From Eubacterium sp. AM49-13BH (lineage in GTDB: Bacteria; Bacillota; Clostridia; Lachnospirales; Lachnospiraceae), in assembly GCF_003464165.1 (NCBI RefSeq), contig NZ_QSEK01000002.1, positions 68,077 through 132,076 of the forward strand: a stretch of DNA of 64,000 nucleotides. The letters are read 5' to 3'. Below, piece after piece: positions 1 to 8,770 of this stretch. The position numbers and the translations under genes were made by a program. The notes beneath the pieces were generated by a model that worked only from the letters and a program-made list of their open reading frames with translations, searched no databases and was not told the DNA's origin. Each line of letters begins with the position of its first letter. Position 1 is the first letter of the stretch.

Positions 1-1007
1 TGAGGATAATGTTCCAGAATATACCTAATTATCTGACATTGTTCTTAGGAATACTGATTGCAGGTGCACTTGTTGTATTCAGTATCATGTTTGAACCGCT
101 TATTAATGATTATGCTGATGTTGTTAAGAAGTCACAGATATGTGATTATCAGTATGTGTTAAAGAGTCAGGCAGAGACTGATATTTCCGGTGCAGAAAAG
201 TACTGTGTGACATCGCTTGATACAACTGATGAAAAATACATGACAGATGATATTATGATATATGGTATTCAGGATAACAGCAGGTATGTTGATGTGGATA
301 TCAAGGATGATGAGATACTTGTATCTAATGGTGTAATGGTCAAATACGGACTTAAAAAGGGTGATACATTTAAACTGAAAGATCCGTATTCAGATAATGA
401 GTATGAATTCACAATAGCAGGAAGTTATAAATATGATGCTGCACTTGCAGTATTCATGACAAGAAAAAACTTTATTGATACATTTGACAAGGCTGATGAT
501 TACTTCACTGGATACTTCACAGACAAGAAGCTCACAGATGTTGATGATAAATATGTTGCTTCAATAGTTACATATGAAGACCTTATCAAAGTGTCTAACC
601 AGATGAAGGTTTCAATGGGCGAGATGATGTATATACTGAAGTATTTTGGAATTATAATGTTCGTGCTTCTTATGTATCTGTTATCTAAGCAGATTATTGA
701 GAAAAATGCACAGTCAATATCTATGACTAAGATTCTTGGCTTCAAGAATGGAGAGATTGGAGGATTGTATATAATGGCAACTTCGATTATGGTCGTTATA
801 TCACTTGTTGTTTCAGTTCCTTTAATCAATGTCATGCTTAAGTGGGCATTCTCATCATATCTTTACACTATGATGACAGGATATATCCCATACATGATAA
901 GAAAAAGCTGCTTTGTTGAGATGGTTATTCTTGGAATTGTATGCTATGCAGTTGTTGCTGTGCTTCAGCTTGTGAAGATTTCTAAGATCCTAAGACGGAT
1001 GCACTGA
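1..1007 (+). CDS. FtsX-type ABC transporter permease, C-terminal part (5' truncated by window edge)
   Basis: The reading frame is open from base 3, so the first ATG (base 9) is probably internal and the gene starts before the window. The visible 332 residues have one membrane segment near residues 9-30, an extracytoplasmic region of about 170 residues, then three membrane segments near 205-230, 252-278 and 301-323. That is the layout of the second half of a large FtsX/MacB-like permease. Such permeases work with an ATPase of the LolD/MacB type, which must lie upstream, outside the window. The exported substrate cannot be read from this part. No good ribosome binding site precedes the ATG at 9, which supports truncation. 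Confidence 0.8.
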   Translation, partial: RIMFQNIPNYLTLFLGILIAGALVVFSIMFEPLINDYADVVKKSQICDYQYVLKSQAETDISGAEKYCVTSLDTTDEKYMTDDIMIYGIQDNSRYVDVDIKDDEILVSNGVMVKYGLKKGDTFKLKDPYSDNEYEFTIAGSYKYDAALAVFMTRKNFIDTFDKADDYFTGYFTDKKLTDVDDKYVASIVTYEDLIKVSNQMKVSMGEMMYILKYFGIIMFVLLMYLLSKQIIEKNAQSISMTKILGFKNGEIGGLYIMATSIMVVISLVVSVPLINVMLKWAFSSYLYTMMTGYIPYMIRKSCFVEMVILGIVCYAVVAVLQLVKISKILRRMH

Positions 1008-1023
1008 AAAACGTAGAGTAAGG

Positions 1024-1164
1024 GTTTTATGGTGTATTGCACTTCAGACACGCTTCCGCTCGTGGAAGTGCGCAGCGGTACTAAGTTCACTGCTCCCTTC
1101 GGGAGTGCGTTCACTAAGTGCCGGCGCACTTCCAACGGTCTGAAGCTGCAACACACCATAAAAC
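1024..1164. repeat. Large GC-rich imperfect palindrome (hairpin H1)
   Basis: The outer arms 1024-1049 and 1138-1164 are nearly perfect inverted repeats. Inside them a second hairpin pairs a GGAAGTGCGC arm with GCGCACTTCC, and the tip is CTCCC-TTC-GGGAG. The element begins 17 nt after the permease stop codon and is much richer in GC than its surroundings. It resembles hairpins H2 and H3 in architecture but I see no shared sequence. Open frames inside it are by-products of the palindrome. Confidence 0.8.
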
Positions 1165-1220
1165 AGGCCTGCCTGGGCGTGGGCTCAAGCTCGTTTCCGT
1201 TTGGGAAACATCGCTTTTTA

Positions 1221-1247
1221 CTGTCCCCTTGTGGGACAGCTTTTTTG
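1221..1247 (+). terminator. Rho-independent terminator upstream of the TetR gene
   Basis: A CTGTCCC arm and GGGACAG arm with a short loop are followed by CTTTTTT. It ends transcription from the permease side just before the TetR promoter. Confidence 0.8.
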
Positions 1248-1294
1248 TTGACAACCTAACGATTGTTAGATAAAATGTATCTAACAGTTGTTAG
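1248..1294 (+). promoter_or_regulatory. Promoter with two TetR-type operators
   Basis: TTGACA at 1248-1253 and TAAAAT at 1271-1276 are separated by 17 nt. Two 14-nt palindromes of the form CTAAC-N4-GTTAG lie at 1256-1269 (in the spacer) and 1281-1294 (just after the -10). Placement and symmetry fit autorepression by the TetR protein encoded next. Confidence 0.75.
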
Positions 1295-1305
1295 GTGGAG
1301 TGGTT

Positions 1306-1920
1306 ATGAATTCGACAAGAAAAAAGATTTTAAATGTTTCTTTAGAGCTGTTTTCACAAAGGGGATTTTCGGCGGTTTCTATTAGAGATATTTGTAAGTG
1401 TGTGGGGATTAAGGAAAGTTCTGTTTATTATCATTTTGAAAATAAGCAGAATATTTTTGATGTATTGCTGGATAAGTTTTCTGAAATTGCAAAGGGTATG
1501 ATGGCTCAGCTTGAAAATGGTCTTGTGGGTGAACAGGACGGTTTTAAAGATGGGTTTAATATGGTTTCTGATTGCTTTTTTGAACAATACCTTATGAATG
1601 ATTTCTGCAATAAGGTTATGCGGATTATGTTTATTGAGCAGTTTAATAATGAAGATGTACGAAAGCTATATCAGCACTGGCTTATGGATGAGCCGTTGCA
1701 TTTTCAGAGCAATATTTTTTCTGTATTGATGAATATGGGTATGATTCAGGCTTGTGACAGCGAATATCTTGCAGTTAAGTATTATGCTCCAATTTATTTC
1801 TATGCGCAGAAATGGTTGTTTAATGGGGAATTAACGGAAGAACGCAAAGAGGCATTTCGTATTGATGCATACAAGCACATACAGACGTTTTTTGGAGAAA
1901 TAGGAGGTAATAATGGCTGA
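1306..1920 (+). CDS. TetR/AcrR family transcriptional regulator
   Basis: A 204-residue one-component repressor. The N-terminal helix-turn-helix (about residues 8-55) carries the family pattern with FSAVSIRDICKCVGIKES and VYYHFENKQNIFDVL. The remaining 150 residues form the variable ligand-binding domain. I chose the ATG at 1306 because AGGTGGAG lies 5 nt upstream; an in-frame TTG at 1288 falls inside the operator. The stop overlaps the start of the following SDR gene by 8 nt, so the two are translated together. It probably represses this pair through the double operator ahead of it. The inducer is unknown. Confidence 0.85.
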   Translation: MNSTRKKILNVSLELFSQRGFSAVSIRDICKCVGIKESSVYYHFENKQNIFDVLLDKFSEIAKGMMAQLENGLVGEQDGFKDGFNMVSDCFFEQYLMNDFCNKVMRIMFIEQFNNEDVRKLYQHWLMDEPLHFQSNIFSVLMNMGMIQACDSEYLAVKYYAPIYFYAQKWLFNGELTEERKEAFRIDAYKHIQTFFGEIGGNNG

Positions 1921-2674
1921 CAATATTATTATCACGGGAGCAAATCAGGGTATTGGTTATTATATGGTGGAAAAGCTGCTTGCAGAGGGAAATAAGGTAT
2001 CGGTTCTGGATATTAAAACAGACAATCTTGTGAAGCTAAAAGAAAAATGTGACAGCCTCATTTATTATAAGGTGGATTTGAGAAATTATGATGAAGTAAA
2101 GAGAGCAGTTGATGAAACTGCAGCAGAGTTTGAGACTATTGATATTGCTGTTCATAATGCTTGCAAATGTACATTTGAAAGAGAAAGCAAAACAGATTTA
2201 GATACATATAATGATGTTTTCAATGTTAATTATTTCGGTGCATTGCGTCTGGTAAAATGTGTTATTCACTATATGTCAGCACAGAAAAAAGGACGGGTGA
2301 TTTTTACAAGTTCAGGTGTAGGAGTGACAGGATTTATGAATATTTCGCCTTACAGTTCTACAAAGGGTGCATTAGAAGCGTTGGCAAAATGCTTAAGAAT
2401 TGAATACGCAAAGGATAACATTACATTTCATATTATGCACCCGCCTCTTACAAGAACCGAATCAGCGTTACCTCTTCCTGTCCCTGAAGAGTTCAAAGCA
2501 CTGCCTGAAAAGGTAGGTTATGGACTTGCAAGACATATCAATTCAAAGAGGTTTATCATATGCCACAGTCTTAATCAGAAAATACAGACACTAGGCTGTT
2601 ACCTGTTCCCAACAAAAATGGGAGATCTGCTTTCAAAGCTGACAGCTAATTATACTGAAACAAATGAGTTGTAA
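1913..2674 (+). CDS. Short-chain dehydrogenase/reductase (SDR family)
   Basis: A 253-residue classical SDR, probably NAD(P)-dependent. The Rossmann motif TGANQGIG is at residues 8-15, an NxxC version of the central NNAG-type motif follows, and the catalytic S...YSSTK arrangement is visible near residues 140-155, so the active site looks intact. GGAGG precedes the ATG. The last 60 residues depart from common SDRs and include a hydrophobic stretch, so the substrate cannot be guessed. Co-translation with the TetR gene suggests that its substrate, or a related compound, induces the pair. Confidence 0.8.
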   Translation: MADNIIITGANQGIGYYMVEKLLAEGNKVSVLDIKTDNLVKLKEKCDSLIYYKVDLRNYDEVKRAVDETAAEFETIDIAVHNACKCTFERESKTDLDTYNDVFNVNYFGALRLVKCVIHYMSAQKKGRVIFTSSGVGVTGFMNISPYSSTKGALEALAKCLRIEYAKDNITFHIMHPPLTRTESALPLPVPEEFKALPEKVGYGLARHINSKRFIICHSLNQKIQTLGCYLFPTKMGDLLSKLTANYTETNEL

Positions 2675-2823
2675 GTCTTGACTTTACTGATTGGATAGTG
2701 AAGATATATAAGTTGATTGGAATAAAAGCAAGTTGGCTTTTCCGTGTGAATGATATGCATGGTGATGTGAGAGATTGAAAATTGTTATGTTTGATTGCTG
2801 TGTGTTGGCGCTTTTTGATGTGA

Positions 2824-3019
2824 TACCTATAGGTAGTCGTATAATTGATGGATTTATAGGTAGAAATATGGAAAAATCTTGTATTATTTTGATTTTTATT
2901 TTGAAAACACCTATAAGACAGTTCATAGGACTTGTCTTATAGGTGTTTTTTGCTGGAAATTATTGGAATGAGTGAAAAAGTACCTATATGTGCTTATGAA
3001 AAATGATATTTATAGGAAC
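2824..3019. repeat. Array of three imperfect hairpins with CCTATA/TATAGG stems (array A)
   Basis: Within a 584-nt gene-free stretch (2675-3258) three inverted repeats follow each other: 2824-2862, 2906-2951 and 2980-3019. Each opens with ACCTATA and closes with its complement, and left arms are about 83 and 73 nt apart. The middle one has a long stem and a T-run, so it also works as a terminator after the SDR gene. Loops are unrelated. The rest of the stretch is AT-rich, without a gene I can support. Confidence 0.7.
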
Positions 3020-3164
3020 GGCAATTCCACATGAATAAATCTATACGAAAATTAAAATCACATAAAAGAATCCGCATGAAAATAAAAGCAGCATAAACCA
3101 AGAGGTTACAAGCAAAATTAAGCTTATTTCACAATGATAAGCAGGAATCTACATAGAAATCAGG

Positions 3165-3201
3165 TTGACATCATAGGAATATGTATATATAATTACCTAT
3201 G
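3165..3201 (+). promoter_or_regulatory. Consensus promoter with MarR-type operator
   Basis: TTGACA (3165-3170) and TATAAT (3188-3193) are separated by exactly 17 nt, a perfect sigma-A promoter. An inverted repeat CATAGG...CCTATG (3172-3201) covers spacer and -10, as expected for autorepression by the MarR protein that follows. Confidence 0.8.
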
Positions 3202-3258
3202 ATAATTATCAGAGATAATTAATTCTATAACCATATAATTTTAGGAGAAGAATGTATT

Positions 3259-3708
3259 ATGAAACCAGACAAGATTAAGAGAATGCTGGATGCCTGTTAT
3301 CTGGCTAAGAGGATCAGAGAACTGCTGCCGGAACTGCCAGATGGGGTTGCGCCTGCTTATATCCAGTATATTGATGTAATTCATCATCTGCTGGAGACTA
3401 ATGATTGTGTTAAGATTTCTGATATCAGTGACTGGCTTAATCTTCCAAGACCGGGTGTTACACGTACTGTTAAGGAGATGGAAGCTAAGGGATATCTTAA
3501 GAAGACTACTTCACAGGAAGATGCGAGGATAACTTATATTACGGTTACGGATAAGGGAGAAGAGTTGTCTAAGAAGTATGATGCGGATTATTACAGCCGC
3601 CTTAGTGAATATCTGACGGACATTACTGATGAAGAGGCTGATTCTATGATTGCAACTATTAACAAATTCTACAAGGTGATGAGCGAAAGGAGAGTTGATA
3701 TTGAATAA
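3259..3708 (+). CDS. MarR family transcriptional regulator
   Basis: A 149-residue winged-helix regulator. Residues 45-75 (ISDWLNLPRPGVTRTVKEME) are the recognition helix region and the wing contains the typical D-x-R (EDARITYITVTDKG). N- and C-terminal helices would form the dimer interface. It has a promoter overlapped by an inverted repeat and its stop codon lies within the start of the MATE gene. The pair is therefore a classic autoregulated efflux operon in which the regulator senses a compound that the pump removes. The ligand is unknown. Confidence 0.85.
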   Translation: MKPDKIKRMLDACYLAKRIRELLPELPDGVAPAYIQYIDVIHHLLETNDCVKISDISDWLNLPRPGVTRTVKEMEAKGYLKKTTSQEDARITYITVTDKGEELSKKYDADYYSRLSEYLTDITDEEADSMIATINKFYKVMSERRVDIE

Positions 3709-5044
3709 TTCAAAATCAGATTTTACACAGGGAAGTATATTAGGGAAGCTGATTCCTTTTATGATGCCTATACTTGGGGCGTTAATACTACAGGCGGCAT
3801 ATGGTGCAGTTGATTTGCTGGTTGTTGGAAGATTCGGAACTACTGAAGGTCTTTCAGCCGTATCTACAGGAAGCCAGGTGCTTAATTTAGTTACATTTGT
3901 TATAACACAGTTTGCAATGGGTGTTACAGTGCTTATTGCAAGATATATTGGTGAGAAGAAGCCGGAACAGATAGGTGCTTTAATTGGTGGCGCAATTGTT
4001 GTTTTTGCAATGATTTCTGTTGTTCTTTTTATCGTTATGATTGTTTTTTCAAGACAGATTGCAGTTATAATGCAGGCACCGAAAGAAGCAGTAGGTCTTA
4101 CATCTTTATATGTAAAAATATGTGGCTCGGGAATATTTTTTATAGTTGCATATAATCTTCTTTCAGCAGTATTCAGGGGACTTGGAGACAGCAAATCACC
4201 ACTTATATTCGTTGCAGTTGCATGTGTTATTAATATTGTGGGTGACCTTGTCCTTGTTGCAGGGTTTAATATGGATGCTGCCGGAGCTGCTATTGCGACA
4301 GTTGCAGCACAGGCGGTAAGTGTTGTATTTGCACTTCTATTACTTTTTAAGAGAAAACTTCCGTTTAAGATAACTAAGAAGGATTTCTCAATTAACAGAC
4401 ATTGCAGGAGAGCATTAAAAGTTGGTCTTCCTCTTGCATTACAGGAATTTCTTACACAGATTTCATTCCTTGCCTTATGTGCATTCGTTAACAGACTGGG
4501 CTTACAGGCTTCGTCAGGATATGGCGTTGCATGTAAAATAGTTAATTTCGCAATGCTCATACCAAGCTCACTTATGCAGTCAATGGCGTCATTTGTTTCA
4601 CAGAATGTCGGCGCAGGCAACGAAAAGAGAGCAAAGAAGACGATGTTTGTCGGTATTGGAGTCGGACTGGTTATAGGATGCATGGTATTCTTATTCGTGA
4701 TGTTTAAGGGTGACCTTCTCACAGCAATATTTACAACCGATGAGGCAGTTATTCAGAATGGTTATGACTACCTTAAGGGATTTGCGTTAGAAACAATTGT
4801 TACGGCAATATTATTCAGCATGATTGGTTACTTTAATGGACATGACAAGACGGTATGGGTAATGATTCAGGGGCTTGTACAGACGCTGCTTGTCCGTCTG
4901 CCATTTGCGTATTATATGAGTATACAGCCTGATGCGAGCCTTACTAAGATTGGTCTGGCTGCTCCTGTAGCAACTATTTTTGGAATTGTGTTAAATGTGG
5001 TATTCTATATCTTGTGTAACAGAAAAGATAAGAAATATATGTAA
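3701..5044 (+). CDS. MATE family multidrug efflux transporter
   Basis: A 447-residue MATE transporter with about 12 hydrophobic segments in two related halves. The N-terminal pattern PFMMPILGALILQAAYGAVD and the VGRFGTTEGLSAV segment are typical. Such proteins export cationic drugs or metabolites using a sodium or proton gradient. The start is a TTG at 3701, 8 nt after AGGAGA; it overlaps the end of the MarR gene by 8 nt. A second TTG at 3695 sits too close to the ribosome binding site. The neighbouring MarR gene suggests drug- or toxin-induced expression. Confidence 0.88.
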   Translation: MNNSKSDFTQGSILGKLIPFMMPILGALILQAAYGAVDLLVVGRFGTTEGLSAVSTGSQVLNLVTFVITQFAMGVTVLIARYIGEKKPEQIGALIGGAIVVFAMISVVLFIVMIVFSRQIAVIMQAPKEAVGLTSLYVKICGSGIFFIVAYNLLSAVFRGLGDSKSPLIFVAVACVINIVGDLVLVAGFNMDAAGAAIATVAAQAVSVVFALLLLFKRKLPFKITKKDFSINRHCRRALKVGLPLALQEFLTQISFLALCAFVNRLGLQASSGYGVACKIVNFAMLIPSSLMQSMASFVSQNVGAGNEKRAKKTMFVGIGVGLVIGCMVFLFVMFKGDLLTAIFTTDEAVIQNGYDYLKGFALETIVTAILFSMIGYFNGHDKTVWVMIQGLVQTLLVRLPFAYYMSIQPDASLTKIGLAAPVATIFGIVLNVVFYILCNRKDKKYM

Positions 5045-5048
5045 TATT

Positions 5049-5087
5049 TGTAGAATATTTGCTACATTTCATCAGGCATGTTATAAT
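5049..5087 (+). promoter_or_regulatory. Promoter of the MocR-type gene with inverted repeat
   Basis: TTGCTA (5059-5064), 17 nt, TATAAT (5082-5087). A TGTAG...CTACA inverted repeat (5049-5066) overlaps the -35 and may be the site for autoregulation. Confidence 0.6.
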
Positions 5088-5138
5088 AACTGACATTAAT
5101 ATAAAGGAAGATTTCTGAAAAAGAAATAAGGTCAGATT

Positions 5139-6539
5139 ATGTTAACATACTCGTTTGAAAACATTGGAAAAGAATCAATATATGAATATTTATACAAATG
5201 TATCAAAAAAGATATAATAGAAGGCAGACTTGTTAAGGGTGAGCATCTTCCTTCAAAGAGAACGCTTGCTGTCAATCTTGGAATAAGCACCATAACAGTA
5301 GAGAATTCATATGGACAGCTTATGAGTGAAGGATATATATATTCTGTTCCAAAGAAGGGCTATTATGTATCAGATATTTCAGGTGTTGCAAGGATAAAGC
5401 CGGTAAAATATGAAGTTCCTGAAACAACAGCAAAGAAGAAGACCGCATATAAGTCAGATTTATCATCAAACAGGACAGATCCCGGAAGCTTTCCATTTGC
5501 AACATGGGCTAAGCTTATGAGACGGGTTATAACAGACAGGCAGGATGATCTTATGAAGATATCTCCGGGAGAAGGAACATGGGAGTTAAGAAAAGCAATT
5601 GCTATGCATCTGGCTTCATTTCGTGATATGCAGGTAACACCCGGACAGATAATCATTGGCGCCGGAACGGAATATATGTATAGTCTTCTTATACAGCTTT
5701 TGGGAAGAGATAAAGTGTATTGTGTTGAAGATCCGGGATATTCTAAGATTGCCAGGATATATGCAAGTAATAATGTTAAATTCTGTTATGCTGGTATGGA
5801 TAATGAAGGAATGAAACCGGAAGCGGTAAGAGAATGTATGGCAGATATTGTTCATATAAGTCCTACACATCATTATCCGACAGGTATAACAATGCCGGTA
5901 AGCCGGCGATTTGAACTGCTTGCATGGGCTAATGAAAAGCCGGACAGATATATAATAGAAGATGATTATGATTCAGAATTCCGTATGACAGGAAAGACAA
6001 TTCCGACTATGAAAAGCATAGATATAAGTGAAAAGGTTATATATATGAATACATTTTCAAGAACACTGACACCGACAATCCGAATCAGTTATATGGTTCT
6101 GCCACCACATCTGGCAGCAACATATCAGGAAAAACTTGATTTTTATGCATGTACTGTATCTAATTTCGAGCAGTATGCACTTGCTGCATTCATAGAAGAA
6201 GGATATTTTGAGAAACATTTAAACAGAATGAGGCTGTATTATACGAAACAGAGAGAGGCTGTTCTTTCGGTACTTAAAGAGGAGCCGTTCAAATGTGTTG
6301 GAAGAGTAAGAGAGGCTGATTCAGGACTGCATTTTATTTTTGAACTTAATACATTACTTTCTGATAATGAGGTAAAAAGAAAACTTGAGGCAGAAGGCAT
6401 CCATATAAATGCGTTATCTGAGTACTATCATAATAATACTGATGAATACAGCCACAGCTTTGTTATCAGCTATTCTGATATGAAGATAGAAAACTTTAGG
6501 ATTGCATGCAGTAAAATGTCAGAACTGACACCTTTATGA
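5139..6539 (+). CDS. MocR/PdxR-type regulator (GntR helix-turn-helix plus aminotransferase-like domain) lacking the PLP lysine
   Basis: A 466-residue two-domain regulator. Residues 10-78 form a GntR winged helix (HLPSKRTLAVNLGISTITVE). Residues about 105-460 form a class I aminotransferase fold, with the pyridoxal-phosphate contact region EDDYDSEF near 275. In active family members such as GabR the Schiff-base lysine lies in TFSK-TL-P; here the codon at 6060-6062 is AGA, giving TFSRTLTP with Arg308. The rest of the domain looks intact, so it may bind PLP non-covalently, bind another ligand, or have lost cofactor control. No pyridoxal or GABA gene adjoins it, so its target is unclear. Confidence 0.85.
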   Translation: MLTYSFENIGKESIYEYLYKCIKKDIIEGRLVKGEHLPSKRTLAVNLGISTITVENSYGQLMSEGYIYSVPKKGYYVSDISGVARIKPVKYEVPETTAKKKTAYKSDLSSNRTDPGSFPFATWAKLMRRVITDRQDDLMKISPGEGTWELRKAIAMHLASFRDMQVTPGQIIIGAGTEYMYSLLIQLLGRDKVYCVEDPGYSKIARIYASNNVKFCYAGMDNEGMKPEAVRECMADIVHISPTHHYPTGITMPVSRRFELLAWANEKPDRYIIEDDYDSEFRMTGKTIPTMKSIDISEKVIYMNTFSRTLTPTIRISYMVLPPHLAATYQEKLDFYACTVSNFEQYALAAFIEEGYFEKHLNRMRLYYTKQREAVLSVLKEEPFKCVGRVREADSGLHFIFELNTLLSDNEVKRKLEAEGIHINALSEYYHNNTDEYSHSFVISYSDMKIENFRIACSKMSELTPL

Positions 6540-6575
6540 TGATTATTTGTGATTAATTGTGAATGAATATAACAG

Positions 6576-6604
6576 TTGCAAAGAATGTAATAAAGCGGTA
6601 GAAT
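6576..6604 (+). promoter_or_regulatory. Promoter of the EAL gene
   Basis: TTGCAA (6576-6581), 17 nt, TAGAAT (6599-6604), about 45 nt before the start codon. Confidence 0.55.
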
Positions 6605-6649
6605 TTTTAATGTTGTTTATAAATAATGTGAGAGGGTTTTGACGAAAAT

Positions 6650-7357
6650 ATGGTAGACTATAGCATTTTTCCGCTTGAAGAAGAGATTAAAGATAAGCTT
6701 GTAAAGTTAGAAATAAGTTATGCATTTCAGCCTATTTTCTTTCCAGATGGTAAGGAGATATATGCACATGAAGCTTTAATGAGGCCAAAGAATATATCAG
6801 TAATTAATCTGATTGAAGAATTCCGCAAAAAAGGTGATTTGCATACACTTGAGGTTGCTACGATATTTGGTGCAGTCCAGTGTTATGAGAGAAGAGGTTA
6901 TAATTCATATATTGCAATTAATTCATTTCCTGCGGAATCATTTACTGCAGAGGAGCAGGCTGTTTTTGATGAATTCTATGCAGATGTTCTGGGAGATAAG
7001 GGAATAATAGAGATTCTGGAATACACTGCGTTAGACATTGACAAATGGCAGTCTAAGAAGAATTCAATTAATAGAAGCAGATTCAATATTGCACTTGATG
7101 ATTTTGGAACAGGCAATAATAATATGATGGCTGTGGATATATTTGCACCGCATATTGTAAAGCTGGACAGAAGTCTGATAACAGATATTGAGAATGATAT
7201 TGATAAGCAGGAGTATTATTATTATTATAGAGACAGCTTCCATAAAAGAGGCATCAAGGTGCTTGCTGAGGGTGTTGAATCAAGAGAAGAGTATGAATTC
7301 TTAAGAGATAATGGTATTGATTTAGTGCAGGGATTTTATCTTGGACGACCGGAATAA
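6650..7357 (+). CDS. Stand-alone EAL domain protein, probable cyclic-di-GMP phosphodiesterase
   Basis: A 235-residue protein made only of an EAL domain. The metal and substrate motifs are readable: HEALMRP near residue 43, a glutamate in IEILEY, DDFG at about 152-155, a lysine in IVKLDRS, AEGVE near 206, and QGFYLGRP at the end. This suggests an active enzyme that cleaves cyclic di-GMP. It has no sensory domain, so activity must be set by expression or by partners. The ATG has only a distant GAGAGGG. A GGDEF protein at 55419-57166 could supply the substrate. Confidence 0.82.
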   Translation: MVDYSIFPLEEEIKDKLVKLEISYAFQPIFFPDGKEIYAHEALMRPKNISVINLIEEFRKKGDLHTLEVATIFGAVQCYERRGYNSYIAINSFPAESFTAEEQAVFDEFYADVLGDKGIIEILEYTALDIDKWQSKKNSINRSRFNIALDDFGTGNNNMMAVDIFAPHIVKLDRSLITDIENDIDKQEYYYYYRDSFHKRGIKVLAEGVESREEYEFLRDNGIDLVQGFYLGRPE

Positions 7358-7475
7358 GTTGAATGCCATTTTATACTTTTTTTAGAAATGCTTTATACAA
7401 TATATATTAACATATCACAAAGTATGATGTATTATGATGGAGTAAAGAAAACATTTTTTCTCCCTCATATTTTTA

Positions 7476-7520
7476 AAGAGAGCGATGGCAGAGTTAATTT
7501 GCCATCGCTCTTTTTTTGCG
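7476..7520 (+). terminator. Rho-independent terminator after the EAL gene
   Basis: AGAGCGATGGCA and TGCCATCGCTCT arms are followed by a run of Ts. A 63-codon frame that crosses it (7388-7579) is not a convincing gene. The rest of 7358-7665 shows only AT-rich promoter-like sequence. Confidence 0.85.
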
Positions 7521-7665
7521 CGGATAGCGATGAGTATTTCAAATTATATATGGCAAACACTGCCATATTAGTGATATAATAATTAATATTTTCAGTATTT
7601 CAGGTTCAGTGATATCTAAGGCAATGATGCTGGAATAATATATAACACAGAATAGGGAGAAAATT

Positions 7666-8748
7666 ATGGGAAAGAAAATTGCCAGAATTATAGGCAGGGT
7701 ATTACTGGTGGTACTTGTTACTATAGTAATGCTGGTGGGAACTTTATTCATTATGATTAAGAGAATATGCAGCGATTCAGCACCTGCAGCCAGAAATCTT
7801 TTTATATCAACAGTTCTTGAATCAGGTCAGATGAAGTTTCTTGCTTCGTGGTTCTGTACAGATGCACAGATTAATGAGGTAATTAATGCTAATAAGATGG
7901 AGTCGATGGATTCAGATATTGATACATCTCTTATTAATATATCGACAGACACAGATACACAGACGGTTGATAATAACGGAGAGATAGAGCAGTTTGACGG
8001 GAATGGAATAAGAATGGTTGAGATTTCAGGAAGGTCATTCTTTGGAAAAATGCTGATTATAAAAGATCCGTCACAGGTTAAGGTCGGAACTACATACCCA
8101 TGGGGAGATTACGGTAAGGAGCTTCATGAGATTGTGAGCGGAGCAGGAGCTGTTGCAGGAGTTAACGGAGGTCTGTATGTTTCATCAGGAAACAGAGGCG
8201 GTTCACCACTTGGAGTTGTAGTGCAGGATGGTAAGATTACATATAACAGCCCTTCAGCACTTTCAGGGCTTTACTTAATTGGACTTAATAAGGATAACCT
8301 TTTAGTTGTTAAAGATATAGATGGTATGTCGGCAGCAGATTTTGAAAGCTACGTTAATGAAGCCGGAATCAGGGATGCTGTTGCTTTCCAGGAGGAAAGC
8401 TCTGATTCTAATAATCATTTTGTTCCGCTTATTATTAACAATGAAGCAAGAGTATTAAAAGGTCAGGGAAGTGGGGCTAATCCAAGAACAGCAATCGGAC
8501 AGAGAGCCGACGGTGCAATCCTTCTCTTAGTTACTGACGGAAGAGGTGCTTCAGGACATCTTGGTGCAACTGCGTCAGACCTGATATCAGTCATGCAGGA
8601 ATACGGAGCAGTCAATGCAGCCAACCTTGACGGCGGAAGTTCTTCAACAATGGTATATAACGGTGGCTATGAGATGACAAGCGTAACATTTTATTATCAG
8701 AATTCATCATGGAAGCTGCCAACAGCATTTGTCGTAATGCCTAAGTAA
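7666..8748 (+). CDS. Phosphodiester glycosidase (NAGPA-like) family protein, membrane anchored
   Basis: A 360-residue protein with one N-terminal membrane segment (about residues 8-28) and an extracytoplasmic domain of the NAGPA/DUF2233 family. Family landmarks are AGVNGGLYVSSG with a following GGSPLG (about 165-185), NPRTAIGQ (near 275), LLVTDGRG, and NAANLDGGSSSTMVYNGG near the C-terminus. Related proteins remove sugar-phosphodiester caps and include exopolysaccharide or wall-polymer enzymes. GGAG-type spacing joins it to the next gene 22 nt downstream, so both probably act together at the cell surface. The substrate is not evident. Confidence 0.82.
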   Translation: MGKKIARIIGRVLLVVLVTIVMLVGTLFIMIKRICSDSAPAARNLFISTVLESGQMKFLASWFCTDAQINEVINANKMESMDSDIDTSLINISTDTDTQTVDNNGEIEQFDGNGIRMVEISGRSFFGKMLIIKDPSQVKVGTTYPWGDYGKELHEIVSGAGAVAGVNGGLYVSSGNRGGSPLGVVVQDGKITYNSPSALSGLYLIGLNKDNLLVVKDIDGMSAADFESYVNEAGIRDAVAFQEESSDSNNHFVPLIINNEARVLKGQGSGANPRTAIGQRADGAILLLVTDGRGASGHLGATASDLISVMQEYGAVNAANLDGGSSSTMVYNGGYEMTSVTFYYQNSSWKLPTAFVVMPK

Positions 8749-8770
8749 TTGGAAGGAGAACTGTGTAGAT

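Noticed and set aside
1029..1259. 76-codon frame within hairpin H1 and the following terminator
   Set aside because: It is made of palindrome and terminator sequence, has no ribosome binding site and no protein-like composition.
3511..4722. 403-codon open frame on the minus strand opposite the MATE and MarR genes
   Set aside because: It is antisense to a well-conserved transporter, has no domain sense, and reflects codon use of the opposite strand.
7388..7579. 63-codon frame after the EAL gene
   Set aside because: It runs through a strong terminator and has no ribosome binding site.
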